Counted from the first letter of the stretch, positions 8,678-18,406 are shown. The stretch is 64,000 nucleotides of DNA from Streptomyces sp. WM6386 (GCF_000972385.1 NZ_JXTE01000013.1:62001-126000), one strand, 5' to 3'. Notes: a model not told the origin generated them from the sequence alone. Numbers and translations are program-made.

Positions 8678-10153
8678 ATGGTGCACGGCGCGAACGCGAC
8701 GCTCGTGAGCGTGCGACGGCGCGACACGGCGACCGTGCCCGGTACGGCCCGGCGCAGGCGCGGCGACGTTCTGCTCGCCGTGGTGGCAGGTGCGTTCGTC
8801 CTCGCCCAGCTGGTACTCGTACGCCCCTGGATGGGCCTCGGCTGGGACGAGACCGTCTACGTCAGCCAGGTCAGCGCTCAGGCGCCACCCTCCTACTTCA
8901 GCGCACCCCGCGCGCGTGGCATCTCGCTGCTGGTGTCGCCCATCGCGTCCTGGTCGACGTCCACCGCACTGCTGCGCGTCTACCTGGCCGTACTGTCGGG
9001 CATCGGCCTCTACCTCGCCCTGCGCGTCTGGCGCGGGGTCTTCCCGGCCCGTGTCCTCGCCGGCGCCGGGGCGCTCTTCGCCTCCCTGTGGGTGACGCTC
9101 TACTACGGCCCGCAGGCCATGCCCAACTACTGGGTGGCGATCGGCGCGCTGGTCTGCGTCGGCTCCTTCCTGCGCGCCCCGGCCAACCTGTGGGGAGTCG
9201 CGGCGGGTGCCGCCCTCATGGCGCTCATGCGGCCCACCGACGCCGTCTGGGTGACCCTGCCCCTCCTCGCCCTCGCGGTGGCGCTGCGCCACTGGCGCAT
9301 GCTCGTCGCCCTCCTCGCCGGAGCCGTCCTCGGCGCCGCCCAGTGGGTGGTGGAGGCGTACCTCACCTACGGCGGTCTGGCGCAGCGGCTGCACGACGGC
9401 TCCCGCATCCAGGGGGGACTCGGCTGGAACCTCGCCGTCGACGACCAGATGCGCAGCCTCGTCGGGCGCACCCTGTGCCGGCCGTGCACCGGTTCGATGC
9501 CCCACCCCGTGATCACCGTGTGGTGGTACGTCCTTCCGCTGCTCGCCCTCCTCGGCCTCGCCGTCGCCGTCCGGGCCGGGCGCACCGCACGCACGCTCGT
9601 CACGCTGGCCTGCGCCGCGTCGGCGGCCTTCCCGTACCTGTTCCTGATCGGATACGCGGCCCCCCGCTTCCTCCTGCCCGTCTACGCGCTGCTGGCCATC
9701 CCGGTCGCCGACGGGCTGCTCCACCTGGTCACCGCACCGGGCGGCAAGTGGCGACCGGTGGCCACGACCCTGGTCGCGCTCGGGCTGGCCGGGCACCTGG
9801 CCGTGCAGTACGCGGTCCTGGACCGCACCGTCAGCCGCAGCACCGCCGACCGACAGGCCTGGGAGCGCACCGCGGCCGACCTGCACCGGCTGGGCATCCG
9901 GCCGCCCTGTCTGCTCACCGGAGAAGAGGCGCTCCCCATCGCCTTCTACACCGGCTGCTCCTCCGCGGCGGTCAGCGGGCCCAACACCAACTCCACGGCG
10001 GCGGAGATCCAGGACACCGCCCGCCGGATCCCGGTCGCCCACCTCGTGCCGGCGCACGGCCGCCCGGCCGGGTACGCCCGCGACTGGACCGCGTACCGGA
10101 TCGACGGGCTCGAGGTACGGATCGGGCCCGCGGGGGAGGACGGCGGCACATGA
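8678..10153 (+). CDS. GT-C-like multispanning membrane glycosyltransferase
   Basis: Integral membrane protein of 491 residues with about ten hydrophobic segments. After the first membrane segment (about 31-50) comes GWDETVY with adjacent Asp57-Glu58. An acidic pair in the first extracytoplasmic loop is the hallmark of lipid-phosphate-sugar-dependent GT-C enzymes (PMT/ArnT type). Arg and His residues in a later loop (QRLHDGSRIQ) fit such a fold, and a soluble C-terminal domain of about 100 residues follows. The assignment is by topology and motif. Its stop overlaps the start of the next gene by four bases (ATGA), implying a functional pair with a flippase-like membrane protein. Confidence 0.7.
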   Translation: MVHGANATLVSVRRRDTATVPGTARRRRGDVLLAVVAGAFVLAQLVLVRPWMGLGWDETVYVSQVSAQAPPSYFSAPRARGISLLVSPIASWSTSTALLRVYLAVLSGIGLYLALRVWRGVFPARVLAGAGALFASLWVTLYYGPQAMPNYWVAIGALVCVGSFLRAPANLWGVAAGAALMALMRPTDAVWVTLPLLALAVALRHWRMLVALLAGAVLGAAQWVVEAYLTYGGLAQRLHDGSRIQGGLGWNLAVDDQMRSLVGRTLCRPCTGSMPHPVITVWWYVLPLLALLGLAVAVRAGRTARTLVTLACAASAAFPYLFLIGYAAPRFLLPVYALLAIPVADGLLHLVTAPGGKWRPVATTLVALGLAGHLAVQYAVLDRTVSRSTADRQAWERTAADLHRLGIRPPCLLTGEEALPIAFYTGCSSAAVSGPNTNSTAAEIQDTARRIPVAHLVPAHGRPAGYARDWTAYRIDGLEVRIGPAGEDGGT

Positions 10154-11085
10154 CGTCCGAACCGGTCGTCTTCGCCCCCGGTCGAAGACGCGTCTACTGG
10201 CACACCGCACTCACCCTCGTCGTCCTGGTGGGCACGGTCTGCCTCGCCCAGAGGCAGTGGCCGGTCCTCGAGCGCGGGGCCGTGCGGCTCGCCGTCGCCG
10301 ACCAGGGCTGGCTGCTGGTGGGCGGCACGGCCGCCGCCGCGACCTGGGTCTGCGCGGCGCTCGCCCAGCAGGGCGCGGTCGTGCGGCACCTTCCCCGAGG
10401 GCGGCTCGTGGCCGCGCAGTTCGCCGCCTGTGCCGCCAACCATCTGCTGCCCGCCGGGCTCGGCGCGGGCGCGGTCAACCTGCGCTTCCTCATGCGCTGC
10501 GGGCTGTCGGCCGGCCGCGCGGCGACCGCCCTCGCTGTCAAGGGCACCGCCGCCGGGGTGGTCCGGGTCGTCCTGGTCGTGGCGCTCGCGCTGGCCTGCC
10601 CGGGTGTGCTGCGGTTCCCGCAACTGTCCGGAGCGATCCTCGTCGCCCTCCTCGCCGCCGCAGTCTGTGTGGCCGGCGTGCTGGCGTGGCCCCGGTGCAG
10701 GCGCGCCGTGGCCGCCGTGGCCGCCGACATCAGGGCCGTGCACACCAACCCGCCCCGGGCAGCCGCTCTGTGGGGCGGTTCGCTGGCCTTCGCCGCCCTG
10801 CACGCCCTCGTCCTGATCGCCGTCACACAGGCCGTCGCGCTCTCCCTGCCGCCGGCCAGGGTGGCGCTGCTCTATCTCGCCGCCAGCAGCGCCGCCGCCC
10901 TGCTGCCCACCCCCGGCGGCCTCGGTTCCCTCGACGCCGCCCTGGCCTTCGCCCTCACCACCGCGGGCGCACCGGCCGCCGCGGCCGCCTCCGCCGTACT
11001 CGGCTACCGGCTCCTGACCGTGTGGCTGCCGCTGGTGCCGGGCCTGGTCGTGCTCGGCGTACTGGTGCGACGCAAGGCCTTGTGA
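10150..11085 (+). CDS. Lysylphosphatidylglycerol-synthase-type transmembrane protein
   Basis: Membrane protein of 311 residues of the UPF0104/AglD/MprF-flippase type. Hydrophobic segments are distributed along the whole length. The family signature [20 protein letters not shown] lies near residues 95-115 and a second Pro/Gly-rich motif, [14 protein letters not shown], near 255-268. This domain flips or transports lipid-linked substrates. It lacks the soluble lysyl-transferase domain of MprF. The ATG at 10150 overlaps the stop of the GT-C-like gene, so the two are co-translated; I infer a cell-envelope lipid or glycolipid role. Confidence 0.82.
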   Translation: MTSEPVVFAPGRRRVYWHTALTLVVLVGTVCLAQRQWPVLERGAVRLAVADQGWLLVGGTAAAATWVCAALAQQGAVVRHLPRGRLVAAQFAACAANHLLPAGLGAGAVNLRFLMRCGLSAGRAATALAVKGTAAGVVRVVLVVALALACPGVLRFPQLSGAILVALLAAAVCVAGVLAWPRCRRAVAAVAADIRAVHTNPPRAAALWGGSLAFAALHALVLIAVTQAVALSLPPARVALLYLAASSAAALLPTPGGLGSLDAALAFALTTAGAPAAAAASAVLGYRLLTVWLPLVPGLVVLGVLVRRKAL

Positions 11086-11087
11086 GC

Positions 11088-11118
11088 ACAACAGGCGCGT
11101 CCAAGGCGCGAGTTGTGA
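11088..11118. terminator. Possible stem-loop after the membrane pair
   Basis: Immediately after the stop at 11085, CACAAC pairs with GTTGTG around an inner CGCG/CGCG stem. There is no T run, as is common for Streptomyces terminators. It separates the membrane-protein pair from the proteasome-like gene. Weak support. Confidence 0.3.
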
Positions 11119-11194
11119 TCCGGGCCGCGTGTTTCCCGTCCACCCGCTTCAGGTAGGACTCGGATGTCGGACCGGGGACACGAGGGGGAACGTC

Positions 11195-12047
11195 ATGACG
11201 GAGAGCGAGCACGGCGGACGGCTGGGGGAGGAGTTCTTCACTCCGGGAAGCGCGTCCTTCACCGAGTTCCTCACCGCCCACCGACCCGCCCTGCTGCCCA
11301 CCCGCAGACCCTTCCCCGACGGCGTGCGCGCCGCCCCCGACCAGTTCCCGCACGGCACCACCGTGCTGGCCCTCGCCTACCGCGACGGCGTGCTGATCGC
11401 CGGCGACCGCAGGGCCACGATGGGCAATCTCATCGCCCAACGCGACCTGGAGAAGGTGCATCCGGCCGACGACCACACCGCGGTCGCCTTCGCGGGCACC
11501 GTCGGTCTCGCACTGGACATGGTGAAGCTGTACCAGGTCGAGCTCACGCACTTCGAGAAGATCGAGGGCGCGCCGATGTCCCTCAACGCCAAGGCCCGGC
11601 GCCTGGCGGGCATGATCCGGCAGAACCTCGGCCAGGCCATGCAGGGCCTCGCCGTCGTCCCCCTCCTCACCGGCTACGACCACACGGCCGACGACGGCGA
11701 GAAGGGACGCATCTTCAGCTTCGACGTCGCCGGCGGCCTGTACGAGAAGACGGACTTCCACGCCGAGGGCTCCGGCTCGCCCTACGCCCGGGGCGCGCTG
11801 AAGAAGCTGTTCCACAAGGCATGTCCCGGCGCGACGCCGCGCTCGCCGCCCTCCAGGCCCTGTGGGACGCGGCGGACGACGACTCCGCGACCGGCGGCCC
11901 CGACATCAACCGGCGGATCTTCCCGATCGTCTCGGTCATCACCGAGGACGGCTTCGAGCGGCTGCCCGAATCGGAGACGGAGCAGCTCACCGGGAGATGG
12001 TCGAGCAGCGCAGCAGCCGGCCGGACGGCCCGAACGCCACGCCCTGA
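11195..12047 (+). pseudogene. prcB: Proteasome beta-subunit gene with two frameshifts
   Basis: Encodes a 20S proteasome beta subunit: a propeptide of about 54 residues, then the catalytic threonine in PHGTTVLAL (Thr55), then GDRRATMGN and the DLEKVHPAD region. Frame 2 is intact from ATG 11195 to about 11818; homology then moves to another frame ([22 protein letters not shown]) and, at about 11990, to the third frame ([10 protein letters not shown]) up to TGA 12047. Each break equals one missing base in a short run (GG for GGG before ATGTCC; CC for CCC before GGGAG). Everything else is intact to the expected C-terminus. It is either a very young pseudogene or a gene with two sequencing errors. 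No prcA, pup or dop lies nearby, so this is a stand-alone paralogue. Confidence 0.85.
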
Positions 12048-12086
12048 CGAACCGCCCCGGCCACGATGGCACTCGGGGCGAGTGCG

Positions 12087-13046
12087 TCAGGCGCGCAGCC
12101 CCACCTCCTTGCGCCACTTGGCGATCTGTTTGTCCGGCTCCCCCGTGTAGGACCAGGCAGTGCGGGTGGCCCGCCGCCCCAGCATCCGGAACAGCGGGCC
12201 CGCGACATCCGCGAGGCCCGCGTGACAGGCCGCGTGCGTCAGGTAGTTGAGGTCACGCAGCTCGGCGGGGGCGACCGCGCCCTCGGGCCGGCCGGCGATC
12301 CAGCGCTGCCAGGTGCGGCGTACGTCGCTGACGGCCCCGTCGTTGCTCCAGTGCTGGGCGAGCGCCACCGAGGACTGCCGACCCTTGGCCGCGTCCAGCG
12401 CGAACCGGTACTCCTCGACCCGGGCGTACTGCACCAGCACCGGCAGTGCGCAGCCCGGCGGTGCCACTCCGGCCGCGTCGCGGGCGAAGTCGTACATCAG
12501 GCCGTGGGTGCCGTGCCAGCGGGACGAGTAGTAGTGCAGCACCTGGAGGTGGCCCTCCACGCTGTAGGGGTCGCGCTGGTGCAACTCGTCCCACCAGCGC
12601 GCCAGTTCCTGCCTGCGTACGCCCGCCGGGTACAGCCGCGCCACGGAGATCAGGGAGATCCACGGGGTGGGGTCGTCCGGATACGCGTCGGCGGCCTGCA
12701 GACTCGCCATCACCGCGGTGTCGACGCGGTGCTGGTCGATCGGTACACCGCGGCCCGCGGCGATCGCCAGGTTGAACGCCCGGGCCGTCTCGGTCGCCGC
12801 CCGCAGCACCAGCGCGTCGGCGCTGTGCGGTTCGGCGGCCAGCCATGACTCCGCCGTCGAACTGCCCGCGCAGGCCTGGGCGAGCAGCCGGACCCGATGG
12901 CCGCGGACCGGCCAGTCGGGTCCGGTCGCCCGCAGCAGTTCCCTCAGTCCCTGCCAGCGTCCGATGACGATGTCCTGGCGGGCCGTGGTGAGGGGTACGT
13001 CCCCGCAGTCGGGGTCGAAGTCGGGAGCGAAGCGATCCCGCGTCAT
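12087..13046 (-). CDS. Conserved helical protein of unknown function
   Basis: A 319-residue soluble protein starting at ATG 13046 ([11 protein letters not shown]). It is rich in Trp and Ala and reads as successive helical pairs ([57 protein letters not shown]), suggesting a TPR-like or SEL1-like solenoid, though no exact TPR consensus is visible. There is no signal peptide. It starts 11 bases after the stop of the upstream amino-acid permease and is on the same strand, so it is very probably the second gene of that operon. No function is known to me. Confidence 0.75.
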   Translation of the reverse strand: MTRDRFAPDFDPDCGDVPLTTARQDIVIGRWQGLRELLRATGPDWPVRGHRVRLLAQACAGSSTAESWLAAEPHSADALVLRAATETARAFNLAIAAGRGVPIDQHRVDTAVMASLQAADAYPDDPTPWISLISVARLYPAGVRRQELARWWDELHQRDPYSVEGHLQVLHYYSSRWHGTHGLMYDFARDAAGVAPPGCALPVLVQYARVEEYRFALDAAKGRQSSVALAQHWSNDGAVSDVRRTWQRWIAGRPEGAVAPAELRDLNYLTHAACHAGLADVAGPLFRMLGRRATRTAWSYTGEPDKQIAKWRKEVGLRA

Positions 13047-13057
13047 CGCCACACCCC

Positions 13058-14530
13058 TCAGAAGTCGGTGGAGAGACCCTCGTGGGCACGGGACTGCGTG
13101 GGCACGGCGCCGGCCGGGACGTAGTCCGCCTCGACTGTGTGGGTGGCGTCCAGTTTGGCGGGCCGGTAGTAGTCGCTGCCCTTCTTCCAGTACCAGAGCA
13201 TCGGGACCAGCCCGGCGGCGAGTCCGCCGACGCCGATCGTGACCGCGGCCCGGCTGAGCTCGCCCAGCGACTCGATGAAGATCCAGAACATGAACAGGGC
13301 GCCCAGCAGCGGCCACAGGCCACCGAAGAAGAAGTTGGCGGCGGACTTCAGCAGCGTCTTGCGGTAGGCGACGACGGCCGCGAGGCCCGCCAGACCGTAG
13401 TAGACGGCGATCTGCAGACCGATCGCCGAGATCGCGTCGGAGAGGATGTCGCCCACCGAGCCGAGCGCGTTGGAGGCGATGAACATCACCAGCGCCACCG
13501 CGCCGACCACCACGATGGCGACCCAGGGCGTGTTCCACTCGCGGTGCACCCTGCCCAGCGCGGACGGCATCGTACGGTCGCGGCCCATCGCGAACAGCGA
13601 GCGGGTGACCTGGATCAGCGTGGTCTCCAGCGTGGCGATGGTGGACAGCATCACCGCGACGATCAGCAGCTTGCCGCCCCAGCCCGGCCAGATCTCCTCG
13701 CCCAGCACCGCGAGCACATTGGCCTCGTTCTCCCGGACCTGTGTCGAGGACAGCACGACGTTCACCGCGATGGTGAACACCTCGAACAGCAGGAAGACGA
13801 TGCCGACCCCGATCAGGCCCGCCAGTCCGGTCGTACGACGGCTGTTGCGGGTCTCCTCGCTGAGGTTGCTGGTCACGTCCCAGCCCCAGTAGTAGAACGC
13901 GGCGATCAGCGCGCCGGACGCGAAGCCGGCCATGCCGTCGAACTGGCCGAAACCGAACCAGGACCAGTCGAAGGCGCGGGCGTTGTCCGTGTGGAAGAAG
14001 GCCAGGACCGCGAACAGGGCCAGTATCGCGAGCTCGACGCCGGACATGAGGAGCTGGGCGCGGACGGTGAGCCGGGCGCCGCCGAGCACGACCAGCAGCA
14101 TGGCCACGAACCAGGCGGCGCCGACGAGCGTGGACAGCGCGGTGTCGTCGGCGAGGCCCTCGTCGAACAGGGCGAGCGTCATCGAACCGGCCGGCAGCGA
14201 ACCGGCCACCATGAAGATGGTCGCCGACACCACCAGCGCCCAGCCGCTGAGAAAGCCCAGGAACGGGTGGAGAGTTCGCCCCACCCACGAGTAACTGGCG
14301 CCCGCGTTCACGTCGATGCGGCTGAGATAGCTGAACGCCAGCGCGATGCCCAGCATCGGGATCGCGCAGTACAGGAGTGCGGCCGGGCTGGCGAGACCCA
14401 CCGCGCCGACGAGGACGGCGGTGGTGGCGGCGATCGAGTAGGCCGGAGCGCTTCCCGCGACCGCCATCACCACTGTGTCGAACGTGCCGAGGGCGCCTGC
14501 CTGCAACCCTCTGCCCCTGCTGTTGCTCAT
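13058..14530 (-). CDS. APC-family amino acid permease
   Basis: Twelve-segment amino acid/polyamine/organocation transporter of 490 residues. The start ATG 14530 (MSNSRGRGLQAGALGTFDTV) places the family's first motif, DTVVMAVAGSAPAYS, in the first membrane segment; in-frame codons further upstream only add a Pro/Arg-rich tail. Other family features are INVNA-like IDVNAGASYSWVGR in TM3 and RSLFAMGRDR, the conserved loop before TM9. It lies in the cytoplasmic membrane and probably imports an amino acid or amine. It is followed by the unknown helical protein after 11 bases. A palindrome near 14693-14707 upstream may regulate it. Confidence 0.9.
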   Translation of the reverse strand: MSNSRGRGLQAGALGTFDTVVMAVAGSAPAYSIAATTAVLVGAVGLASPAALLYCAIPMLGIALAFSYLSRIDVNAGASYSWVGRTLHPFLGFLSGWALVVSATIFMVAGSLPAGSMTLALFDEGLADDTALSTLVGAAWFVAMLLVVLGGARLTVRAQLLMSGVELAILALFAVLAFFHTDNARAFDWSWFGFGQFDGMAGFASGALIAAFYYWGWDVTSNLSEETRNSRRTTGLAGLIGVGIVFLLFEVFTIAVNVVLSSTQVRENEANVLAVLGEEIWPGWGGKLLIVAVMLSTIATLETTLIQVTRSLFAMGRDRTMPSALGRVHREWNTPWVAIVVVGAVALVMFIASNALGSVGDILSDAISAIGLQIAVYYGLAGLAAVVAYRKTLLKSAANFFFGGLWPLLGALFMFWIFIESLGELSRAAVTIGVGGLAAGLVPMLWYWKKGSDYYRPAKLDATHTVEADYVPAGAVPTQSRAHEGLSTDF

Positions 14531-14904
14531 GCTGAAGCTGCTTTCCGTCGTGCACGACGCGAGGACGACCAGGCCTCGACGGCGTAAGGGGTGGGGGGTG
14601 GAACCCGCCTCGGACCGAAGAGGGATGGCCTCGGCCAGGGACGGCACATTGGGGGGCGGCGGACACCGTTCAGCGTCGCGTCGGCAGACGGTCACACACC
14701 GTGTGTGCGAGTGATGATAGCCCTACGCGATCCCCTTTCAAGATTGACCGGAGGGTAACCTCCCGCATCCAACTCCGCCGCAGGTCAGGGGCCTTGTGGA
14801 GGCTCCGTGACGGAAAACCGTGGTTCGGAGGGGCGGATCTGGAAACGCGGATCGGGATACCGAAGAGGACCGAGAAGAGGACCGAGTCGACAGGGGAGGC
14901 TCCC
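14531..14904. other. Intergenic region between divergent amino-acid permease and DUF5709 genes
   Basis: This 374-base stretch has no supported gene. It holds the palindrome CACACA-CCG-TGTGTG at 14693-14707 and a small hairpin GGAGG/CCTCC near 14751-14764. It also contains a purine-rich leader (GAAGAGGACCGAGAAGAGG) and the ribosome site of the DUF5709 gene at its right end. Promoters for both divergent genes must lie here. Nothing resembling a structured RNA class was recognised. Confidence 0.5.
14693..14707. promoter_or_regulatory. 15-bp palindrome upstream of amino-acid permease
   Basis: CACACA and TGTGTG are separated by CCG, forming a perfect inverted repeat about 165 bases upstream of the permease start and 198 bases upstream of the DUF5709 start. 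Size and symmetry fit an operator for a dimeric repressor (GntR-like sites have a GT-N-AC core). No such regulator gene is adjacent. Inferred only. Confidence 0.35.
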
Positions 14905-15159
14905 ATGGCCACGGACCCGGCGCACGCCGATGACGTGTACCAGCCCACCGCAACCGACGAGGAGCAGGAGGACGCCGCACCCCTGGACCCCGAGAACGTG
15001 CTGGACGAACGGACCTACGACGACACCCTCGACCAGGGCTACTCGCCCCCCGAGCGGCCGCTCGGCGTGACCAAGTACGGCACCACGGCCGCCGAACAGC
15101 ACGACGGCGAGAGCCTCGACGAACGGCTCGCCCAGGAGAGGCCGGACGAAGGCGTCTGA
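14905..15159 (+). CDS. DUF5709-type small acidic protein
   Basis: An 84-residue, very acidic, Pro-containing soluble protein. The pattern PLDPENVLDERTYDDTLDQGYSPPERPLGV matches the actinobacterial DUF5709 family as I remember it; its function is unknown. ATG 14905 is preceded by an excellent ribosome site (GGGGAGG at about 14893-14899); the longer upstream frame is leader sequence. It is convergent with the transhydrogenase gene, whose stop is 13 bases away. The composition suggests an intrinsically disordered protein. Confidence 0.85.
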   Translation: MATDPAHADDVYQPTATDEEQEDAAPLDPENVLDERTYDDTLDQGYSPPERPLGVTKYGTTAAEQHDGESLDERLAQERPDEGV

Positions 15160-15172
15160 GCGCCGGGTTCCC

Positions 15173-16576
15173 TCAGTCCCCGATGCGGTCGATCTGGCGG
15201 AGTTTGTTCGTCGCGTCGAGAGCGGCGACCTTGTAGGACTCCGCGAGCGTCGGGTAGTTGAACACCGCGTCGACGAGATAGTCGACCGTGCCGCCGCAGC
15301 CCATCACGGACTGGCCGATGTGGATGAGTTCGGTGGCGCCGGTGCCGAAGCAGTGCACGCCGAGCAGCGTGCGGTCCTCGGGGGAGACCAGCAGTTTCAG
15401 CATGCCGTGCGAGTCGCCGATGATCTGTCCGCGGGCCAGTTCGCGGTAGCGGGAGATGCCGACCTCGAACGGCACGCTGTCCTCGGTGAGTTGATCCTCC
15501 GTGCGGCCCACGAAGCTGATCTCCGGGATGGTGTAGATGCCGATCGGCTGGAGGTGGTGCATCCGCCCGACGGTCTCCCCGCAGGCGTGGTAGGCCGCCG
15601 ACCGGCCCTGCTCCATCGAGGTCGCGGCCAGCGCCGGGAAGCCGATGACGTCGCCGACGGCGTAGATGTGCGGCACCTCGGTGCGGTAGTGCTCGTCGAC
15701 CGTGATCCGGCCCCGGCGGTCCGCCGCCAGCCCCGCCTTGTCGAGGTCGAGGTCGTCGGTGAGCCCCTGTCGGCCCGCCGAGTACATCACCGCGTCGGCG
15801 GGGATCTTCTTGCCGCTCTCCAAAATGGTGAGCGTGCCCCGGGGGTGCCGCTCGACCGCGGACACCGTCTCCCCGAACCGGAACGTCACGGCGAGGTCCC
15901 GCAGGTGGTACTTGAGCGACTCGATCACCTCGACGTCGCACATGTCGAGCATCCCGGCCCGTTTCTCGACCACAGTGATCTTGCTGCCGAGCGCGGCGAA
16001 CATGGACGCGTACTCCATGCCGATGACACCCGCGCCGACGATGACCATGGACCGCGGAACGTGTTCCAGGGCGAGGACGTTGTCCGAATCCAGGATCGTC
16101 CGCTCGTCGAACTCGACAGTGTCCGGCCGGGCGGGCCGGGTGCCGGTCGCGATGACGATGTGCTCGGCGCTGAGCAGCCGTTCATGGCCGGTCACCTCGC
16201 GCAGGGCGACGGTGTGGGCGTCGACGAAACGGCCGGTTCCGGCGTAGAGGGCGACGTGGTTGCGGGAGAGCTGACTGCGGATGACGTCGACCTCCCGGCC
16301 GACCACGTGCTGGGTGCGGGCGGTCAGGTCGGCGACGGTGATGTCCTCCTTCAGCCGGTAGCTCTGCCCGTACAGATCGCGCTGGGTGAGACCGGTGAGG
16401 TAGAGCACCGCCTCGCGCAGCGTCTTGGAGGGAATGGTGCCGGTGTGGATGGAGACCCCGCCGACCATGTCGGGGCGGTCGATGACGGCCACGCGGCGGC
16501 CCAGCTTGGCCGCGGCGATGGCGGCCTTCTGGCCACCCGGACCGGATCCGATGACAAGCAAGTCGAAGTCGGGCAC
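15173..16576 (-). CDS. sthA: Si-specific soluble NAD(P)+ transhydrogenase
   Basis: FAD enzyme of 467 residues that exchanges hydride between NADPH and NAD+ in the cytoplasm. The N-terminal FAD motif is GSGPGG at 10-15. The active-site region reads [16 protein letters not shown] (about 39-54), which lacks the two cysteines of dihydrolipoamide dehydrogenase and so favours transhydrogenase. The second Rossmann motif is [14 protein letters not shown], and the C-terminal dimerisation domain has the HIGQ...[17 protein letters not shown] pattern. GTG 16576 ([10 protein letters not shown]) is chosen because it places the motif normally; upstream residues are unlike the family. It is divergent from the sulfite-oxidase-like gene with about 90 bases between. 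Confidence 0.93.
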   Translation of the reverse strand: MPDFDLLVIGSGPGGQKAAIAAAKLGRRVAVIDRPDMVGGVSIHTGTIPSKTLREAVLYLTGLTQRDLYGQSYRLKEDITVADLTARTQHVVGREVDVIRSQLSRNHVALYAGTGRFVDAHTVALREVTGHERLLSAEHIVIATGTRPARPDTVEFDERTILDSDNVLALEHVPRSMVIVGAGVIGMEYASMFAALGSKITVVEKRAGMLDMCDVEVIESLKYHLRDLAVTFRFGETVSAVERHPRGTLTILESGKKIPADAVMYSAGRQGLTDDLDLDKAGLAADRRGRITVDEHYRTEVPHIYAVGDVIGFPALAATSMEQGRSAAYHACGETVGRMHHLQPIGIYTIPEISFVGRTEDQLTEDSVPFEVGISRYRELARGQIIGDSHGMLKLLVSPEDRTLLGVHCFGTGATELIHIGQSVMGCGGTVDYLVDAVFNYPTLAESYKVAALDATNKLRQIDRIGD

Positions 16577-16667
16577 CTTCCGCAGTCTGGCAGTTCCAGG
16601 GCCCGATTCGAAAGGGTGAACCGGCAGACACCGTGCAAGGGTTGGCTCGCGGCGCGACACTGGTGTC

Positions 16668-17798
16668 ATGGGTCATCGACTCGGTGACGCGAGCGCACCC
16701 GCCCGGCTGGCCGGCCCCGAAGAGGGCATCGGCCCGGACGAACTCGCCCTCGCCACCCGCAACCACGGACTGCCGCTCGAAGCCCTGCGCCACGACCTCA
16801 CCCCGCCGGGCCTGCACTACGTGCTGACGCACTACGACATCCCTTACGTCCCCGACGACACCGCGTGGCAGCTCACCGTCGGCGGCCTGGTCCGCCGCCC
16901 GCTGCGCCTGGACCTGGCCGACCTGCGGGCGTTCCCCCAGGTCACCACCCGGGTGACGCTGGAGTGCGCCGGCAACGGGCGGGCCCTGCTGACGCCCCGG
17001 CCGGTGAGCCAGCCCTGGCTCGTCGAAGCGGTCGGCACCGCAGAGTGGACCGGCGTGCCGCTGCGGCTGCTGCTGGCGGAGGCCGGCATCGAGCCCGGCG
17101 CCGTCGACGTGGTCTTCACCGGCGCCGATCACGGGGTGGAGCGCGGGGTCGAGCAGGACTACCGGCGCTCCCTGTCCGTCGAGGACGCCACGGGCAGTGA
17201 GCCCGAGGTGCTGGTGGCGTACGCGATGAACGGCTCCCCGCTGCCGCCGCAGCACGGGCATCCGCTGCGACTGGTGGTGCCCGGCTGGTACGGCATGGCC
17301 CACGTGAAGTGGCTGCGCGACGTGAGCGTCGTCGACGAGCCGTTCACCGGGTTCCAGCAGACCGTCGCCTACCGCCTGCGGGAACGCCCGGAGGACCCGG
17401 GCGAACCCGTCACCCGCATCGCGCCGCGCGCACTGCTGGTGCCGCCGGGCTTCCCGGACTTCATGTCACGGACCCGGATCGTGCGGCCGGGCGAGGTTCC
17501 GCTGGAGGGGCGCGCCTGGTCCGGGCGGGCGCCGGTGAGCCGGGTCGAGGTGAGCGCGGACGCCGGACGCACCTGGCACGAGACCGCGCTGGAGCCGGAC
17601 GACGGGCACCGCTGGGCGTGGCGCCGCTGGCGTCTCACCTGGACGGCGACGCCCGGCGAGTACCTGCTGAGCGCGCGGGCCACCGACGCCGAGGGACACA
17701 CCCAGCCGCTGGACCAGCCCTGGAACCGGGGCGGGTTCGCCAACAACCTCGTACAGCGGGTTCCGGTGCTCTGCCTGGACGAGGACGCACCGGACTGA
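16668..17798 (+). CDS. Sulfite-oxidase-type molybdopterin oxidoreductase
   Basis: Molybdenum-cofactor enzyme of 376 residues. The molybdopterin domain carries LECAGNGR with Cys100, the expected Mo ligand of sulfite oxidases, and then [10 protein letters not shown] and [33 protein letters not shown], all family signatures. The last ~110 residues form the Ig-like dimerisation domain ([24 protein letters not shown]). There is no Tat or Sec signal and no haem domain, so it is a soluble, probably cytoplasmic sulfite dehydrogenase-like enzyme. No convincing ribosome site precedes ATG 16668, so translation may be leaderless or start slightly elsewhere. It is divergent from sthA. Confidence 0.88.
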   Translation: MGHRLGDASAPARLAGPEEGIGPDELALATRNHGLPLEALRHDLTPPGLHYVLTHYDIPYVPDDTAWQLTVGGLVRRPLRLDLADLRAFPQVTTRVTLECAGNGRALLTPRPVSQPWLVEAVGTAEWTGVPLRLLLAEAGIEPGAVDVVFTGADHGVERGVEQDYRRSLSVEDATGSEPEVLVAYAMNGSPLPPQHGHPLRLVVPGWYGMAHVKWLRDVSVVDEPFTGFQQTVAYRLRERPEDPGEPVTRIAPRALLVPPGFPDFMSRTRIVRPGEVPLEGRAWSGRAPVSRVEVSADAGRTWHETALEPDDGHRWAWRRWRLTWTATPGEYLLSARATDAEGHTQPLDQPWNRGGFANNLVQRVPVLCLDEDAPD

Positions 17799-17862
17799 CG
17801 GGCCCGGCCGAACGCACCGGGCCCGGACGGTGGTGGAGCCAGGGCCGCTCCGCCGGACAGGG

Positions 17863-18062
17863 CTAGGGCCCTTCTGACGGATCATCGCGGCGTCGCGACG
17901 CCCGGCACGCACTCCCCCACTGCCTGAAGGGCGTGGGGGGACCCCCAGACGCACGGGGTGGAGGGCCAGGTGGCTCCGCCACATGACCCTCCACCCCGCA
18001 CGACGATCGCACGCACCGGACGCCGCTCCTCGGCCCACGCTGATCCGTCAGAAGGGCCCTAG
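17863..18062. mobile_element. 200-bp MITE-like element with CTAG ends
   Basis: A 22-base perfect inverted repeat bounds this segment: CTAGGGCCCTTCTGACGGAT plus CA at 17863-17884, and its complement at 18041-18062. Each end begins with CTAG, which may be a duplicated target (or TA duplication), leaving terminal repeats of 18-19 bp. The inside has no open frame for a transposase. It holds a 12-bp perfect stem (CGGGGTGGAGGG at 17954-17965 with its complement at 17987-17998) and a GC-rich ACTCCCCCACTGCCTG patch of the kind repeated between Streptomyces genes. This fits a miniature inverted-repeat element moved in trans, perhaps by an IS630-type transposase (inference). Its right CTAG supplies the stop codon of the next gene. 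Confidence 0.7.
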
Positions 18063-18265
18063 GGCAGCAGCTTCTCCATGGCGGCCGGCCCCTCGGCCGC
18101 CAGCTTGCGCCTGGCCCACTCCAGGTTGCGTGGGGTGAGGTCCCTGCCTGCGGCAAGCACCAGGTCCTCGGGCGACACCTCGGTGCCGGTACGGGTGTGG
18201 AGCAGGGCGTCCGGGGTGGCGCGGTCCTCGGACGGCCCGGACGCGTCGGGCTGTGACGTCGGCAT
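18059..18265 (-). CDS. Small conserved hypothetical protein
   Basis: A 68-residue soluble protein (MPTSQPDASGPSEDRATPDA...). The ATG at 18265 has GAGGAG at an 8-base spacing, so it is preferred to two in-frame starts further upstream. The second half (SPEDLVLAAGRDLTPRNLEWARRKL) looks like a short helical bundle; the first third is disordered. The TAG stop at 18061-18059 lies within the right terminal CTAG of the neighbouring MITE-like element, so the original C-terminus may have been altered by the insertion. Function unknown. It is divergent from the MMPL transporter gene. Confidence 0.65.
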   Translation of the reverse strand: MPTSQPDASGPSEDRATPDALLHTRTGTEVSPEDLVLAAGRDLTPRNLEWARRKLAAEGPAAMEKLLP

Positions 18266-18406
18266 GATCTCTGCTCCTCGGGTCGTCATCGGGTCCGATA
18301 TCACCATTCACCCGGGGAGCGCCGCGTGCATCCGGAGCGACCTCACCCGGGGTGCCGAGGAGATCGCGCGGGCGTGTAATGGGGGTAGCGAACAAAGGTC
18401 CAGGAC

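Noticed and set aside
8624..10210. Long minus-strand open frame over the GT-C-like gene
   Set aside because: Composition (Gly/Arg/Glu-rich, no domains) and the clear membrane protein on the other strand mark it as a shadow.
11195..12047. Programmed ribosomal frameshifting in prcB
   Set aside because: Two separate shifts of the same sign without slippery heptamers or structure are far better explained by deletions or sequencing errors; PrcB is not known to use frameshifting.
17863..18062. Simple transcription terminator between the sulfite oxidase-like gene and the small gene
   Set aside because: The outer repeats are 22 bases and 156 apart with CTAG at each edge, far larger than a terminator; the inner stem could still terminate transcription.
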